Source: Dermatemys mawii (taxonomy: Eukaryota; Chordata; Testudines; Dermatemydidae). From it: a stretch of DNA of 64,000 nt. This document shows, piece after piece, positions 35,346 to 48,124 of this stretch. How positions within the stretch are numbered: position 1 is the stretch's first letter; each line of letters begins with the position of its first letter. Below the pieces are notes generated by a model. That model did not search any database. It was not told the origin of the DNA and saw nothing but the letters and a program-made list of their open reading frames with translations. The DNA is taken from contig ML677374.1 in the NCBI GenBank assembly GCA_007922305.1, positions 13,325,511-13,389,510 of the forward strand, in the 5' to 3' direction. Position numbers and translations under genes: made by a program.

Positions 35346-37083
35346 CTCTTTGAGTGCAATTCGGAAAACATTTCCCAACGCAAATGCGATCCTCCGTTGT
35401 CAGCAGATTTCCTACAGGCATGGGAACACCCGCTGGTGATATTAACAATAACGTAGGTCTTAATCCTGCAATTGATGGTTTGTGACCGCTGCTCTCAGTT
35501 ACCAGATCTGTGGTGTTAAGCTGCAGGTCAAGAGCAGAATGCTGACTGCCCCTCCCCCACTTTTGAAGTCAGTATCAAAATTCCCATTGGATTCAGTGGG
35601 ACCAGGACCCAGCCCTCTGTCCCACTGACTCTGTCCCTTCATTCATAACCCTTTGTGCATTACCTGCAGTAACCGGTCTTCACTGGGGTCATTAGAGGCA
35701 CTGAGAAAGGACTGGGGACTTGTTTCCTCACACGCCGGATACTGGGCTGGCCTTAGATTCAGAGTCTGTGATGGAGTAGTCATAGAGGCTGATAGTTCGC
35801 TGGCTCTGGCTTTAATTCGACAGCGTTTCCTTCCAGCGCAAACTCCTTTCTATGTTATTTTTTCAGGAGGGCAACCAAAACCAGGCCCTCGAGCCCCCAA
35901 TGACGGTGTCAGACTGTAATGACAGTGCTCCCATTTCATGAATGGGCCAGGCCCCTCCAGTGTGTTCTAACGCTGCCCCTGGAGATAATGTATTTAACGC
36001 ACCAACCCTCAGTGCCGGATGCTGTAACCCCTTACTCATGTGAGTAGTTAACCTCAAAGGCTCCAGCTGGAATATGGAGGGCCAGGCCCGAGCTCCCTGG
36101 TGGGCCCAGGCCTTGATAGATGGAATTTTGAATGGGGGTTGGGTTGGGGAGGTGGGTGCCTGAAATCCTGTTTCTGGGTCTGAGGCAAAGAAACCTGAGA
36201 GTGGGGCTTTGCGGAGCGGGCTGTGTGTCGGACTTTCCCAACAGGTTCATTGGCACTGGTGTTACTTTGCTTCAAACAGCTCAACCCTAGACTGCACCTT
36301 GAGAAGGGCTATTTGAATGGAATGGCCGTGCCAATTCTTAGCTGGGCATTTTGGGACAGACTCTGGTGTAGAACTTGAGAGAACCCCCTTGCAATCTGAG
36401 ATTTACCCCACTGTAAACTCTGTTGCAGTTTGCAGAGTTAGTCCAGATTGACCCTAGTGTCACATCAGAATCTGGCCCTTTTCCTAGGGAACTTTGCTGT
36501 TAATGGGCATTTTATTACTGTTTTGACTTGCTTGAACAGGGCATTGATTAATTTCAGAAAAAGGAAGTAAAAAATCCAACCCTGGTCAAAATTTCCGGTG
36601 AGCAAACGGAAGCCTATCGTAGTTAGCGGAGGCTGTTGTGTGGATCAGGTTTTCTGGCAAAGAATCATCTCCAAGAAACTCTTGGTCCTAAACCTTGCCA
36701 ACCCTAGGACCTACAGCCTGTCACTCTTTCCACCTTGTGCTTCATTCAGCCCTGTTGGAAAATTGGAATCTGCAGAGACTCCTTGAACACGCTGCCTTTG
36801 AGCTGAACTTTCCTCTGTAACGCACTCATCAGTATATGTTTATGCCCCAAATGGCATCAGAATTTCCGGCCGACACTCGTGGTGCTGAAAGCAAAATTGT
36901 TGTTGTTCTCTTACAGTGGGGTATGGAGTATGTGAAATGAAACATTTGGTAACCCAGCCTTGTTTATTTTTATAGTGTTCCATCTTTACTGGTGTCATGC
37001 AGAAACGGGAATTTACAAAGCCGTTCTTTAATTGGAACCATCTTTTTTTGTTTTGACTTGGGATAAATGATGTGATGGAGACT

Positions 37084-37091
<8 letters not shown>

Positions 37092-37114
<23 letters not shown>
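37092..37114 (+). repeat. Poly(A) tract, 23 A
   Basis: An uninterrupted run of 23 A in the distal putative CASTOR2 3' UTR. It could cause internal oligo-dT priming in cDNA libraries. Confidence 0.9.
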
Positions 37115-37659
37115 GCTACAGAAAGCTGCTAATTTAGGAGGCAGTTCACCCCTATGCAAGGGACTAGGCCAACACCCATGTTCCCTAAGACCTCAATCCT
37201 GCACAGACTGATGAGCCTATACACGTTGAGTGACTCAGCTGAAGCCACTGGGGCTGTTTGCAACACGCAGAATTACATCTGCGCATCAGTCTTTGCTAGG
37301 TTGAGGTGGAAAGGCTTCAGTGAGAGTTAAATGGTCGATAGCCCTTGTGCCAGCTGGCTGCACAGAGGTGAATTTCACCCAGTCGCAGTGCCACAGCGGC
37401 GAAGGCTCTCGTTCTTGTACGAAGCGTGGAGCTGGAAAGTGGATGGTTTTGCTTTACAGAGAGAGCGCACATGCTTCTTTTACTTGCTGGTCTATTGCTG
37501 AAACTCGAGATTTATTGTACTGTATGGAAAAGAAAAAAAAAACCCTAATGTTCCAAAACAAATGACAGTATATTTTGTACTTTGTAAAGTGTTAATTAAA
37601 ATGAAGGAAAAAAAAGCGAAACATACGCTGTCTGCTTTTGTACTGATCAAACTGATTAA

Positions 37660-37665
37660 AATAAA
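37660..37665 (+). terminator. CASTOR2: Candidate distal CASTOR2 poly(A) signal
   Basis: AATAAA sits in the context ACTGATTAAAATAAAGCAGA, about 25 bases before a likely cleavage zone and followed by CTCTCTTTTGTTAAG. The upstream 700 bases have the AT-rich look of a terminal UTR. It is the best candidate for the gene's end, but this rests on motif and context only. Confidence 0.5.
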
Positions 37666-38390
37666 GCAGAGCTTGGCATTGTCTTTACAAGATATCGCTC
37701 TCTTTTGTTAAGCCTTTTCTAAAAGGTGACGAATGCCAGGGAAAGAAAAAGTCTGTCCTAGGTCTTATCCCAGTCCCCAGCTGCTCGCATCAAACGGTGA
37801 CTTAGGCGGCTAAGATCCTGAACATCCCGCTGACCCTCCTACTTACCCCACGCTCCAGTCTGGGTCTCTAAACAGTTGCGAGGGCCTGCTCACGGAGATC
37901 CAATCGTAGGGTCAGAGTTAGGTGGTAGCAAGCACCGGGAGACCGCTGGGCAAATCCAGCCCTGATGGGTGTTGATGTGACTCTGCTGAACACCCAGAGG
38001 GCGGTTCCAAGTCTGACATGGAGCCCTCCATCAGGACGCCGTGCATGCAAGGAGGGATGCTGGCATTCCTAGCGGTACCATCCTCCGGGTGCACGGGTGA
38101 CACCGTGCCCCTTCAGCCTTTCTGCAAGGCTCACTCAGCTGGAAGGTAAGCGATGTATCCCATTGTACTCTTTGAAAGCCAGTAACCCTGGCGCCGTCCC
38201 TTCTGGGGGGTGGGGGTGGGAAAGAGGGGGCTGCCGAAACATCTCCAACTATCGCATTGTACAAGCGTCACTAGCATCTTTAGGACCATTGTTACTTAAT
38301 ACTGCAGCCCTTCTTAATAAGTCCTGCAAACGTTCCCTTGTTCTGATTGGTATCTCCCGGGCTATGGGAGCTATGGGGGTGCATTAGCCT

Positions 38391-38700
38391 CTTAGGGCTA
38401 GTCTATACTGGGGGGAGGCGGGATCGACCAAAGATAGATACGCAACTTCAGCTATGTGAATAACGTAGCTGAAGTTGGCGTAACTTTGGCCGACTTACCT
38501 GCCGTTCTCGTGGCTGCGGCGGTCGGCAGCACGCTCCCCTGTCGACACCAGCTTGTGCCTCGTGGCGAGCTGGAGTTCCGGAGTCGACGGGGGCGCCGTT
38601 GGCGATCGATTTATTGTGTCTTAATGAGACGCGATAAATCGATCGCCAAAAGCGTGATAGCTACCCGCCGATCTGGTGGGTAGGGAAGACGTACCCTTAG
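38391..38700 (+). mobile_element. CpG-rich fold-back MITE
   Basis: The ends CTTAGGGCTAGTCTATACT and (complement of the right end) CTAAGGGTACGTCTTCCCT are imperfect inverted repeats. The interior is CpG-rich, with repeated ATCGAT sites and a 21-bp hairpin at 38601-38647. The 310-bp length and lack of coding potential fit a non-autonomous DNA transposon of a kind common in turtles. No clear target duplication was found and the superfamily is not assigned. Confidence 0.65.
38601..38647. repeat. 21-bp hairpin within the fold-back MITE
   Basis: GGCGATCGATTTATTGTGTC plus T (38601-38621) pairs with 38627-38647 over 21 positions, with two G-U wobbles, around a five-base TAATG loop. The palindromic core carries GCGATCGAT on both arms. 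Confidence 0.9.
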
Positions 38701-40679
38701 TCACTGCCCTCTCTGCCTGACGTCTGTGCTTTGGGAGGAAGAAGGGCACCGCACAAACCTGAATCGGAGCCTAAACATGCTTCTTTGGCTCTGAGGAAGG
38801 GCTCCACTCCACTGGAGCGAGGCTCATATAGTTTGGTTTTTGGAGAGGTCTGGGTAAGGGGGGTTGAGGCCGGTACTTTACCATCCAAATTCCACTGATC
38901 TTCTGCCTCATTCCCTTGACTCAGGCCCCCAGCTCAATGCGTTGCAGACTCCCGTAGGCTAGCTTTCCTCACAGCAGCGCACAGGCCAGTAGTTCTCCAG
39001 GTAGCATTTGAAGTACACAGTTGACATCTCCCCCAGGGGATGAAATCCAGGATGGACACGTCGCCATCCTTCGGCCCCGGGTCCCGGCTGGCCGCATTTG
39101 CTGTGGTCATTGGCAGGCGGCACATTGCCCTGTTCCCTCCCCGGCCCGGGTGATCTCTTTGGAGATTTGAAGACCGCAAGATGGAGTTGAGCACCGTTCC
39201 CAGGTAAGAAACGGCCTTTGTCGTTCAGGAAAACAATTGTGTTCCATGCTATGTAGTGCTGTCCTTTAGTATCATCTCTCTTGGTGAGCAATCCAGGAAA
39301 TCCCCCATTACCACTTCCTGTTCTCAGCAAGGGGGAAGTAAGTTTGAGGAGGCTGAAGGGTCTGGTTAAAATTCACAGAAAACGCAACACCTATGTCTCT
39401 GTACTGCAAAGTGCAACGCAAACTTTGACCCGTTAACAACTTGACACAGGCGGGTCGTTGCTCTGAAAGGCGAAGGCCAGATTTAGCCGTGTGGATGACC
39501 CCGTAGCGTATGTGTGACTGTTCTGCAGACGGCTGTGCGACGTGAGAGTCGTGCGAGCTACTGGATGTGCTGCTGCCTTTCATGTCACCACAGCTGTCAG
39601 TGGGGGAGGTACCTATCTGCACGTTTTGATACCTAGACCAAACCTGATCTTTGTGTCCTCGTGCATGCGTAGCATTGATGTATTCCTTTTCTTTAGCCTC
39701 TGCTAAGATACCGTGCCACCTTCAGCCAGAGACGTGGCTGTTTTCCCACTGGCCCTGATGAGCATTGCCCATGTAGTTTGATTTGTCAGGTCTAAAGTTC
39801 TTCCAGTCAGGGACTATAGTGACTCCTGTGTTTCTAGAGCGCCTAACATAATGAGGCTCTGGGAATGACCTCAACACAAAGAGTAAGAAATGTATTTGCT
39901 AAGAAGGGGTTTGGGGAAAGAGTCCAAACGCGAACAAAAAAGGCCTGATCTACTGTATTGTAGGACTTCAATGGCTGGTAGAAACTCCTAGTTTTGTTAC
40001 AGGTTATTTTAAGCACTCTGCAGTATGTTTATAAAAATAGAGGATGGGAAGTCAAACTAAAGCAAAACTATTTTTGAGGCTCCAGGCTCTAGTTCTCAGA
40101 ATCATTTGTATCAAAAGATCCTTGGGGGGCAAGATAATGTTGGTTTGTGTTGCGCCTGCCCAAAATAATCCTGGCTTTACAGGGTGGAATCTCTCTTATT
40201 TACAGTGACCTTGTTTATTAACACAGTTGGGATGACATGTTGCCCTCCGACAGCCCCAGTTTGAAGTCAAGCGATATTGCCTGAATCTAGCTAAGGGTGG
40301 CGCTTGAGCTATCCCAGTAGGATCTGCGGATAGGGAAGTGCAGAAATGAAGAGCCCAATGACATCAGTTGGTTTTGAAAATCCAAATCCTGGCATGTGCT
40401 CCCCCAGGGTCTGCCCAGTGGAGTGGAATAGGCTACGCTCAAGTCCTGCAGCTGTGCCTACCACAGATACAGCACATGGATGATCTCTGAGGGCGAGGAG
40501 GAATTTAATGTGACTGACGCACGCAGTCTGGAGCGAATCAGCCGAGACATGGGAACCTGGTAATGTCAGGTGCAGGGGTTTTATTAAAATGACTGCTACC
40601 TAAGTGGAAAAACTGTTTTATTGGTGCTCCGCTCCAGCTATTCAGGTAGTTGGTACAGTGTAGTAGTAACGGTTAATCA

Positions 40680-40765
40680 CTTTTGTATCCCTGTACAATC
40701 TGGATTGGGGCCCAGTTGTGCTCGGAGCTGTACACGCATAGGGGGAACAGTTTCCTGCCCTGCGG
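40680..40765 (+). repeat. Amniote SINE-like relic
   Basis: The phrase GGGGCCCAGTTGTGCTCGGA, then GCTGTACACGCATAGGGGGA and CAGTTTCCTGCCCTGCGGAG, match the middle part of the SINE-like family seen at 8655-8885. Confidence 0.5.
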
Positions 40766-41251
40766 AGTTTTCACTCTATTTTCAGCCAAAGCTGATAGCA
40801 CAGCGGTATTTGTAAGGCAAATGACTCTTGCTAATCAATGCAAATCAGGTAGGTTATTTTTGTTCTCATTTAAGATGCTCCCTATGTGCCTTCCTTGTTC
40901 TCCCTCCCCCACCCCGCTTTACTGCAGGTGTATTTATGGCTGTCTAATTAGCTACTCTGAAGGACAAAGTGGTGCAGAGATTTCTTCCATTGTCCTACTT
41001 CTCAGCTTCCTGTTGTGGGACTAGATTGTTAATTATTCTGACAGCCGTTGTTCCTCAGCGACGTAATCTATCAGTCACGGGCAGGGGGGACACGAATGTC
41101 AACTTTGCAACCCCTGGGTGTCTCCAACACGTTAAATCTTTCCTGTTTTCCTCCTATCCAACATTTTTCAAAGGTTGATCCTGCATGGGATGGAGAGGAG
41201 AGAGGAATAATGAAAATCAGCCATTTTAGTTACGGAGCGGGTAGATGACGG

Positions 41252-41580
41252 AAGGAACATAAGAACGGGCGTACCGGGTCAGACCAAAAGTCCATCCAGC
41301 CCAGTATCCTGTGTATCGACCGTGCCCACTGTCAGGTGCCCCAGAGGGAGTGAACCTAACGCGTCATGATCAAGCGATCTCTCTCCTGCTATTCATCTCC
41401 CCTCTCTGACAAACAGAGGCTAGGGACACCATTCCTTACCCATGCTGGCTAAGAGCCATGCATGGACTTAACCTCCATGAATTTGTCCAGTTCTCTTTTA
41501 AACCCTGTTCTAGCCTTAACAACGTCCTCTGGCCAGGAGTTCCCCAGGTTGACTGAGCGCTGTGTAAAGAAGGAGGAAAG
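41252..41580 (-). mobile_element. CR1 LINE 3' fragment, antisense
   Basis: Read on + it starts GGAACATAAGAACGGGCGTA and CAGACCAAAAGTCCATCCAG, the reverse complement of the CR1 3' end, then ACAAACAGAGGCTAGGGACA and CCAGGAGTTCCCCAGGTTGA to about 41580. It is a short 5'-truncated insertion of about 330 bp, the most common CR1 form. Confidence 0.88.
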
Positions 41581-43054
41581 AAAAGGAATCCTCTGTAAAC
41601 GTGTTTCTATCAGAATATGGGATTTACAGGATATAAAGCCTGCTATGGAAGCATGGCCTCAAGCTTGTGCTATGCAGAAAAGTGCTGGATCTGCAGGTAG
41701 ATGCCACCTGGACAGCACGCTCTGTGATGTGGGGAGGGGATCGTCCATGTGCAGATGAAGCGTGCCGTGTCTCAATTAGGCAAGATGCTAGGAAAGGAAT
41801 TCACCATCTATCCACGACGCATCGCCCGGGCCATGGAGTAATGCCGCCCTCGGCAGAGACGATGTCAACGGGCCTAAACGGGAGAGTGCCAGGAGCTGCC
41901 GGTTTGCAGCGAGAGAGAGGAGTTCTCTGGCCAGGTTAGTGTTGTTTTTATTCTGCACCTTTAACGCCTTTGCCTGCGAACACGCTGTAGGAGAAGGGAG
42001 AACTTCTTGCCTTGTGCAAGTTTAACCCATAACTGGTACTGTGGATGCCACCACTGAGCTGTTCATTCTAGTCTGAAGAGCGCATGCTGGCTCGTTACAA
42101 ACGCAGCCCTTGAAAATGAGAGCGGAAGCCAGGTTGTGTGGAGGCGAGACCAAGGGACGGGGAGTCAGGAGCTTGCTTGTCCAGATTCTGTCACCTACAG
42201 AATGCATGACCGTGCATTGGTCACTCAGCTTCTGTCTGCTGCTTTCATACCTCACAGAGGCATTGTCAGACTTCATTCATTAGCTCTTTAAGGTCCGCCA
42301 TTGGAAAGAACCATAGATGTGCACAGTTCTGTTATTTTGTGTTAAGCAAATGGCTGAACTTCAGCCTGGAACCAACACAGATACCTGCAGTGACTTCAAC
42401 TTGTAGGTTTCTGCCCGAATCCCACTGCAAATCTGAGACAGACGTAATGGCATCCTTTGTGTCCCGATGAGTTTATTAGGGTTGGTCTTCCACGCACGTG
42501 GGCCAGCTATTCAAGCGCCGTCAGTAGCAGCTTCGGCACTAACCATTAAAGGCATCGCTTCAAGGAGCACAAGTTTTAAATGTTTAACCGACTCCCTTGG
42601 TTCAATGAAGTCAGGTTTTCTTGGAGCAACGCTTTTGAAAAGATTCCTCTCCATGCCTCCCACCCCCGTCTCGTGTGAGCAAAAGTTGCTGCTAACAGCA
42701 GTAGAACCAATATCTTGTTTGTAAAAACAAAATGATTATAATTTACAGAAGCATGTAAGTGTAAAATTCGTCCCTCAGAGTGTCTTAGTTACCCTCACTA
42801 AAGAATTTGCCGTCAAGCTTCTGGGATGCAATGGGGCTGATAGACGTGTGTGTAAATGTAGTGGGAAAGGTGCCGCAATGAATAGCACTGGGAAACGATG
42901 CCCTGGTGTTCCGCAGACGGGTTCACACAGCATGAGGAGAGCAGCAGTAAGTGTGGCGTGGAGCCCCTCTCATTGAGAGGCACGGCCTCATTATTTTGTT
43001 TTTTGTCTTTGGGTTTCTAGTAGCAGCTGGATTAAGGCCCCATCCCACTATGTG

Positions 43055-43275
43055 GTATGCAAACTTGTAGCAAGAAATGATACCTGCTCCAAAGTGCATA
43101 GAGCGTAGATAGGCACAGCCTCAGAGAGTAGTAGTTTGACATTCCCTGTGATGCAAATGGGGAAACTGAGGCATGGGGTGATTAAGGGACTTGCGTGGGG
43201 TCCCACAGGAAGTCTGTGGCATGTCCAGGAGTTGAATTCAGGATTCCTGAGTCCCACTATACTGCTTTAAGCACA
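43055..43275 (+). repeat. MIR-like SINE
   Basis: GATGCAAATGGGGAAACTGA, GGCATGGGGTGATTAAGGGA, then a degenerate 'GTCCCACAGGAAGTCTGTGGCA' region and AATTCAGGATTCCTGAGTCC follow the MIR-type core and tail. The AAGGTCACACAGC consensus is changed. Confidence 0.5.
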
Positions 43276-43434
43276 AGACCACTCTTCCTCACTATCTTAA
43301 GGCCATTCAGTGCCCAACGACTAATGAGCAAGCCGGTTTGGATCAATAATGGTTTAAGTGAGGTGGATACTAGGGGTGAGTTTGAAACCATCGATCCATT
43401 TCACCCAGGCCAACACACCCGGGTCAGAAGGTAA

Positions 43435-43474
43435 CTGCTCTCGTTCCCATAGACCTGCTCTCGTTCCCATAGAC
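43435..43474. repeat. 20-bp perfect tandem duplication
   Basis: CTGCTCTCGTTCCCATAGAC occurs twice in direct succession (43435-43454 and 43455-43474). Confidence 0.95.
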
Positions 43475-44490
43475 CTGGAACTAGCATGAGCTATAATCTC
43501 TGGGAGCCGTCCAGGTGGGTACAAGTCCGATGTCACTGATTGAGGGCCAAGGGGCAGTGAGGAGGAAGTGGCAGGGCCAGCTCTCTCTCCCCCCTTAAGG
43601 AAAGGCTCTTCTTGGTCTAAAAGCCTGGGCTTTGTCTCCACATCCATGAGTGCGTTAGCCAGAAACCCCAAAGAAGCTCTTTGGGTACTTAGAGCCCTCC
43701 TCGCTCTTTTCCAGACATGTCAGACCCTCGGCCTGTCCCAGTGCATCTTAGCTGCTACGTCATGTGGCCCTTTGTCCTCCCTTCTCCTGCATGGGTCAGC
43801 TGTGAAAGGGGTTTTCTAAAGATGGGTCCGTGTTTAACCTGACCGTGTGTTATGATGAACATGGACAGAGTGAGTCAGTGCAACTCTTCATTGAGCTATT
43901 TAGCAGAGGTCTGGAAAGGACCTGAGGCCAAAATGTGTATCTGTCACCTTATCCCCTGTTGTGTTCACCCCCTTGGCTTTGTGGCTTATATTGTATTACT
44001 CATTCCTTATCGCTGTTTGCTTTTTGCAGACCTCTGAATGATGGGATGGGCACACTGGGATTTAACCAGCCTGCGTCTCTTGTGATTGGCTGAGACAAAG
44101 CAATAGCTGCCTTTCCCCCTCTGACCGGTGGGTCTGTATCCAGAGAACCATAGATGACATGGTCTTGTTGTAACTCGTCTCGCGCGGAGCTCCAGTAGAG
44201 AGCCTGGGGGAAAATGAGAGTTGTCAGCAAGGGACTGTCAGTTCCTTCCAAGCCTGGCCAAACGCACCCTGCTCCCAGCGGAACCGGGTAAGAAAGAGGC
44301 TTGTCCCCTCCTTGAATTGCTGTATCGTGAAGACAGCACGCTGCAGGGGCTAGAGCAGATTATGACAGACGGTTCTCTTCCCAACTGTGCTACTGAGATT
44401 GAGGGCCCAGTGGGCTAGGCCACGTGCAGGGACAGGCAGTCTCTGCTGCCGAGAGCTTACAATCGAAGTGCATGCTGAAGGTGCGTAGAA

Positions 44491-44590
44491 GTATTATTAT
44501 TATTATTTGTCGAGTCTAGGAGTCCCCAGTCGTGAACCAGGATGCCCCGGTGTCGGGTGCTGTGTAAACACACAACCCAAAGGAGCTTAT
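44491..44590 (+). repeat. Amniote SINE-like relic with a TTA tract
   Basis: A TATTATTATTATTATTTGTC start is followed by TCTAGGAGTCCCCAGTCGTG, AACCAGGATGCCCCGGTGTC and GGGTGCTGTGTAAACACACA. This is the 5' half of the SINE-like family whose later parts are seen elsewhere in the window. Confidence 0.55.
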
Positions 44591-45324
44591 GGGATTCCCA
44601 GAAAGCCTCCCTGAAAGCCTTTTCCAGACGGGAAACAATTGCTGGCTTGGAATGACTCTCAAACTGGGCCTCGTTTCCGTCCTTCAGACCGAACAGCAGC
44701 AGAATGGCATCCTGCCCAGCGCCGTAGATACGGATCTGGAGGCGCAGTACAGAGCACTGCTGTGTGTGTGGTGGTGGTGGGGGGGGGTGTAACATTACTC
44801 AGTGCTATCCAGCCAGTAAATACATTGGGTGAAATTCTCGTGGGCATCCAGAGCCAAGACCGCTGAGCCTCTGACAAGGAAGTCTCCCTGACTTAGGTTC
44901 TCTTTTGTAACTCTTCCCACTCAGGGCTGTGCTGTAGGAGCTGGATACATGATTCCAGGCCTTCAGTTCTTGGAACAACACCTGGAGGAAAAAGGTTTTC
45001 TTCTTCTTTTAGGTGTGTCGGTTGAAGAAGAGAGGCGTTCTTAGCTATATGGATTCTCCCCCTTCCTGCCTGCCTTCCCACAGATCCGCTGCTTGCTGGG
45101 AAATGGTGAGCATCTTAGAAAGGCCAAGCCCAGCGAGACAGATATGAAGAGTCTGTACCCAGAGAAATCTTTCTGATGTCATTAATGCAGTCAGTAGCCT
45201 CAGGTAAATCTGAAGTCCTTTGGTGCTTGATGTCTGAAAAGGCAGAACATGCAGAAATGAGACATCCTCACTCTCTGTGGCTCAGCCTACAAAAGATGAT
45301 GAAAGGAAAGGTAGGAGAGTCGGC

Positions 45325-45375
45325 GGTGTCAGAGTAGAACCCAGGAGTCCTGACTCCCAGCCCCTCCCCCCATCC
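45325..45375 (+). repeat. MIR-like tail relic
   Basis: GAACCCAGGAGTCCTGACTC followed by CCAGCCCCTCCCCC is a common end segment of MIR-like elements in sauropsids. It is only about 50 bp. Confidence 0.4.
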
Positions 45376-48124
45376 CCGAACCGTGCTCCCTCCAGAAAAG
45401 AACTCGCCTAGAAAATGACTTTTAAAGTAAACTTTGCCGCACGTTTTAAAAAAAAGTGACAAAATCAACCCCCCTCCCCGCCCTTTTCCCCTCAGCAAGG
45501 AAACACAACATCTCATGTACCACAAAACAGATTGCAGTTTAGAAAACTGGCAGCAAAATAAAGTTCCTAGTACTGGAGGAATAAGTGTGGAATGTTCCAG
45601 AACTGCTCTACTGGTGGCATGGGGCCTGTTTCAGATGATTTATGTTTGTATTCCTTGCAGAGTTTCTCTGGGCCGAAACACAGTGGAACTTGGAAAGAGA
45701 TGTCAGGTCACAGAAACAATGGCTGGACTGAGCGAGAAGCGCTGAGGAGAGACGTCCAGATCTGAAACGATCTTGCAACTAGGTGAGTCAAACCCGGAAA
45801 ACAGCTTTCCTCTGCATCCTGGCCTCTTCTGATGAACCGGGTCCATAGTCACGTCCCTTTGTGGGGACAAAGGTTGATCCTAGCTCTGTGAACATGTGAG
45901 TGTGGCCTGATCTCCCCTTCAGAGCAGCCAGTCTCCAGGCTGCTATTGTTGAAGTAGTTTGGAGAGAGAGGGGGCTCTTTTGTTCTCTTGCCCCACAAGA
46001 ACACTTAAATCTGTGAAATGGTTCTTGTCTGGGTGACATTTCACTGACTGATCTGAAAGAGCAATTCCAACATGTGCTGAGGATGGTAACACAAGAGGGG
46101 GATGGGTTGAAGTTGTGTTTGATAACATCAAAATCTGACTGACGATATAAAATACTAAACTATATTACATATCCTATTAAATAGAACAGATAGAAATGTA
46201 ATATTCAACTCAATATTTGAATACGGTATAAAAGTAGAAATGAAACGAATGTCAAACAAAATCCTTTTACTGTATCGAAACCAAATGTTTCAATGTTGTT
46301 TCAAAAATTTCCCTTCGAGAATGTTATTGAAATCAGCAGTCCCCCGATGTCAGCAAAGCTGCATTTTGCACAAGCAAACCGTTCCATCAGTGTAGTGAAT
46401 ATCTACGTGACTTTTCTAAGCGAGGCTTGGCAATCGCTAGCAGAAGCAGGGCTGAGGCTGGGGCTGGGCAGTGGCACAGGGCCGTTTAAGGGGCCGTCTC
46501 CTAAGATATCGGCACACGTGTTAGACTTTGCGCGATGGGTTGGAATCCCGGCAGCATCCCCTCTGCCCGTCATAAATGGAGATCCATGTGTTTTGCTGTA
46601 TGGGGAGTATTAGATGAGCCCTTAAAAACCAAAGTCTTGTCTGAACTGTGTGGGATGTGGAGGAGGAAAAATTTTCAGGGCATGGAGCACCCACTTTGCA
46701 TTGCCTTTGTTGCCCTTGGGGATTCTATAGCACGCCTCCTAAGAAAAGGAGGCTGTCGAGACGTCTGGGGCCAAAATGTCCAATCTCCCATTGCCGTTAT
46801 GCCGTCTGACTTGCTTCACAATCTGCCACTTATGGCTCTAGCGATATCCCCCGAGCCTCGGCCGTTCAGGCGAGCGGTGGTCCTCGGCGCCCAGCTCCAT
46901 TAGATTTGTGCCTTTGGATTTTACGGTGCGAGCTTGAAGGCTCCAAGTACAGATATTCTGGGTCACTGGCAGCTGTGCCTGCCTGTCTCGCAAAGCTCTA
47001 CAATAGTCTATTGAGATCCTCCCCGCCACACACACCTGTATGTGGGCTGCTGGACGGGAGCAGGATGATCCTTCACCTGCATTTCAATATTCACAGAGTG
47101 ATGCTGGTCACTAGAAAACAAGGTATCGCCAGAGGACCCAAGCTACCTTCCTCTGAGGGGTAACCTTCTGTCACTTTGGTTTACTCCCCCAGCAGGCACA
47201 GTGGAAAGCTTCAGTGTTTCCCCAGCATGGCCGTTGCTCCCATTTCACACTCCCGGCAGTACAAGACGCCACCCTGAGAAGCGAGCGACCTAGGAAATGC
47301 AGATCCTGGCCCAGCCAGTCAAGCAGTCATCAGCGTCTCTGAGGAATTCCCTTTCTGGCCCTTTGGCAGCTGGTCTGGGAAGACGGTAAGAGGCCAGAAG
47401 GGCACCGCAAACTGAGATGCAGATACCTTGGCTGTATAGCGTTGCTTTGTTTGCTCGCATCTGAGCGTTGTGAGTTTGGTGCTTAGATGCTCCCTCTTTG
47501 TTGGCGCTGCTGTCTTATACGCTAATCTGTTGTAGTGCTGGCTTGTTTTCAGTGCAGGGCGGGAGTAAGGGAGGAATCTGGGCTTTGTCTGGTAGGGTTA
47601 CAAGCAGCTAGTGGGCAAGAGAGAGAGAGGTTTAAAATCCAGGTTAAAAAGGGACCCTTAATGAAAAGTTCTCATTAAGTCTTAAGGTAAGTTAAGGGCC
47701 ACTTACGCTCATTAAAGATCCAAACAGGAAAGCTTGCTCGTCCTGGCATCCTGCCTAAATGTGAACAGAGCCTTCCTAAATTCCCCGGTAGTCGCCAAAA
47801 CGTTTATTAATCTGCATGCTTCCTGGCCTGACCTGTCGTGTGCAGTCGCTGCACAGGGTTAAGAGTTGTCTGTCTGAACCCAGAGCAGGCTGCACGTCAA
47901 CAGTGACGGGACTGACGCTCCCATATAGTTTGCATATCCGTTAATTAGCAAAGCGCAGTGATGCTCTTTGGCCCGAATAGGGCTATTGATCTCTGAATGT
48001 ACAGGGAATACCACGTACTGCCAGCAGTGACTAAGGAGGGGTGTCTGGGAGAGTGCAGTGCTTCCCTAGATTTAGAAAAGGAAATCACTGTGGAGGGGTG
48101 ACGGGTGGATTGCCGATGGGGAAA

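Larger units (their letters stand above)
22788..37690 (+). other. CASTOR2: CASTOR2 3' UTR, possibly about 14.9 kb long
   Basis: No further exon or gene was found between the CASTOR2 stop and the AATAAA at 37660. The last part (about 36930-37690) looks like a terminal UTR: T-rich, with AT-rich motifs such as TTTGTACTTTGTAAAGTG and a consensus poly(A) signal followed by GT/T-rich sequence. If the exon runs that far the UTR includes a CR1 3' end (25905-26440) and an antisense Penelope-like fragment (35070-35345). Earlier AATAAA signals at 25198 and 26586 would allow a much shorter UTR. The true extent is inference. Confidence 0.45.

Noticed and set aside
45640..45800. A splice-acceptor-like CTTGCAG followed by a short frame and a GTGAGT
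   Set aside because: No homology to any gene I know and no partner exons nearby.
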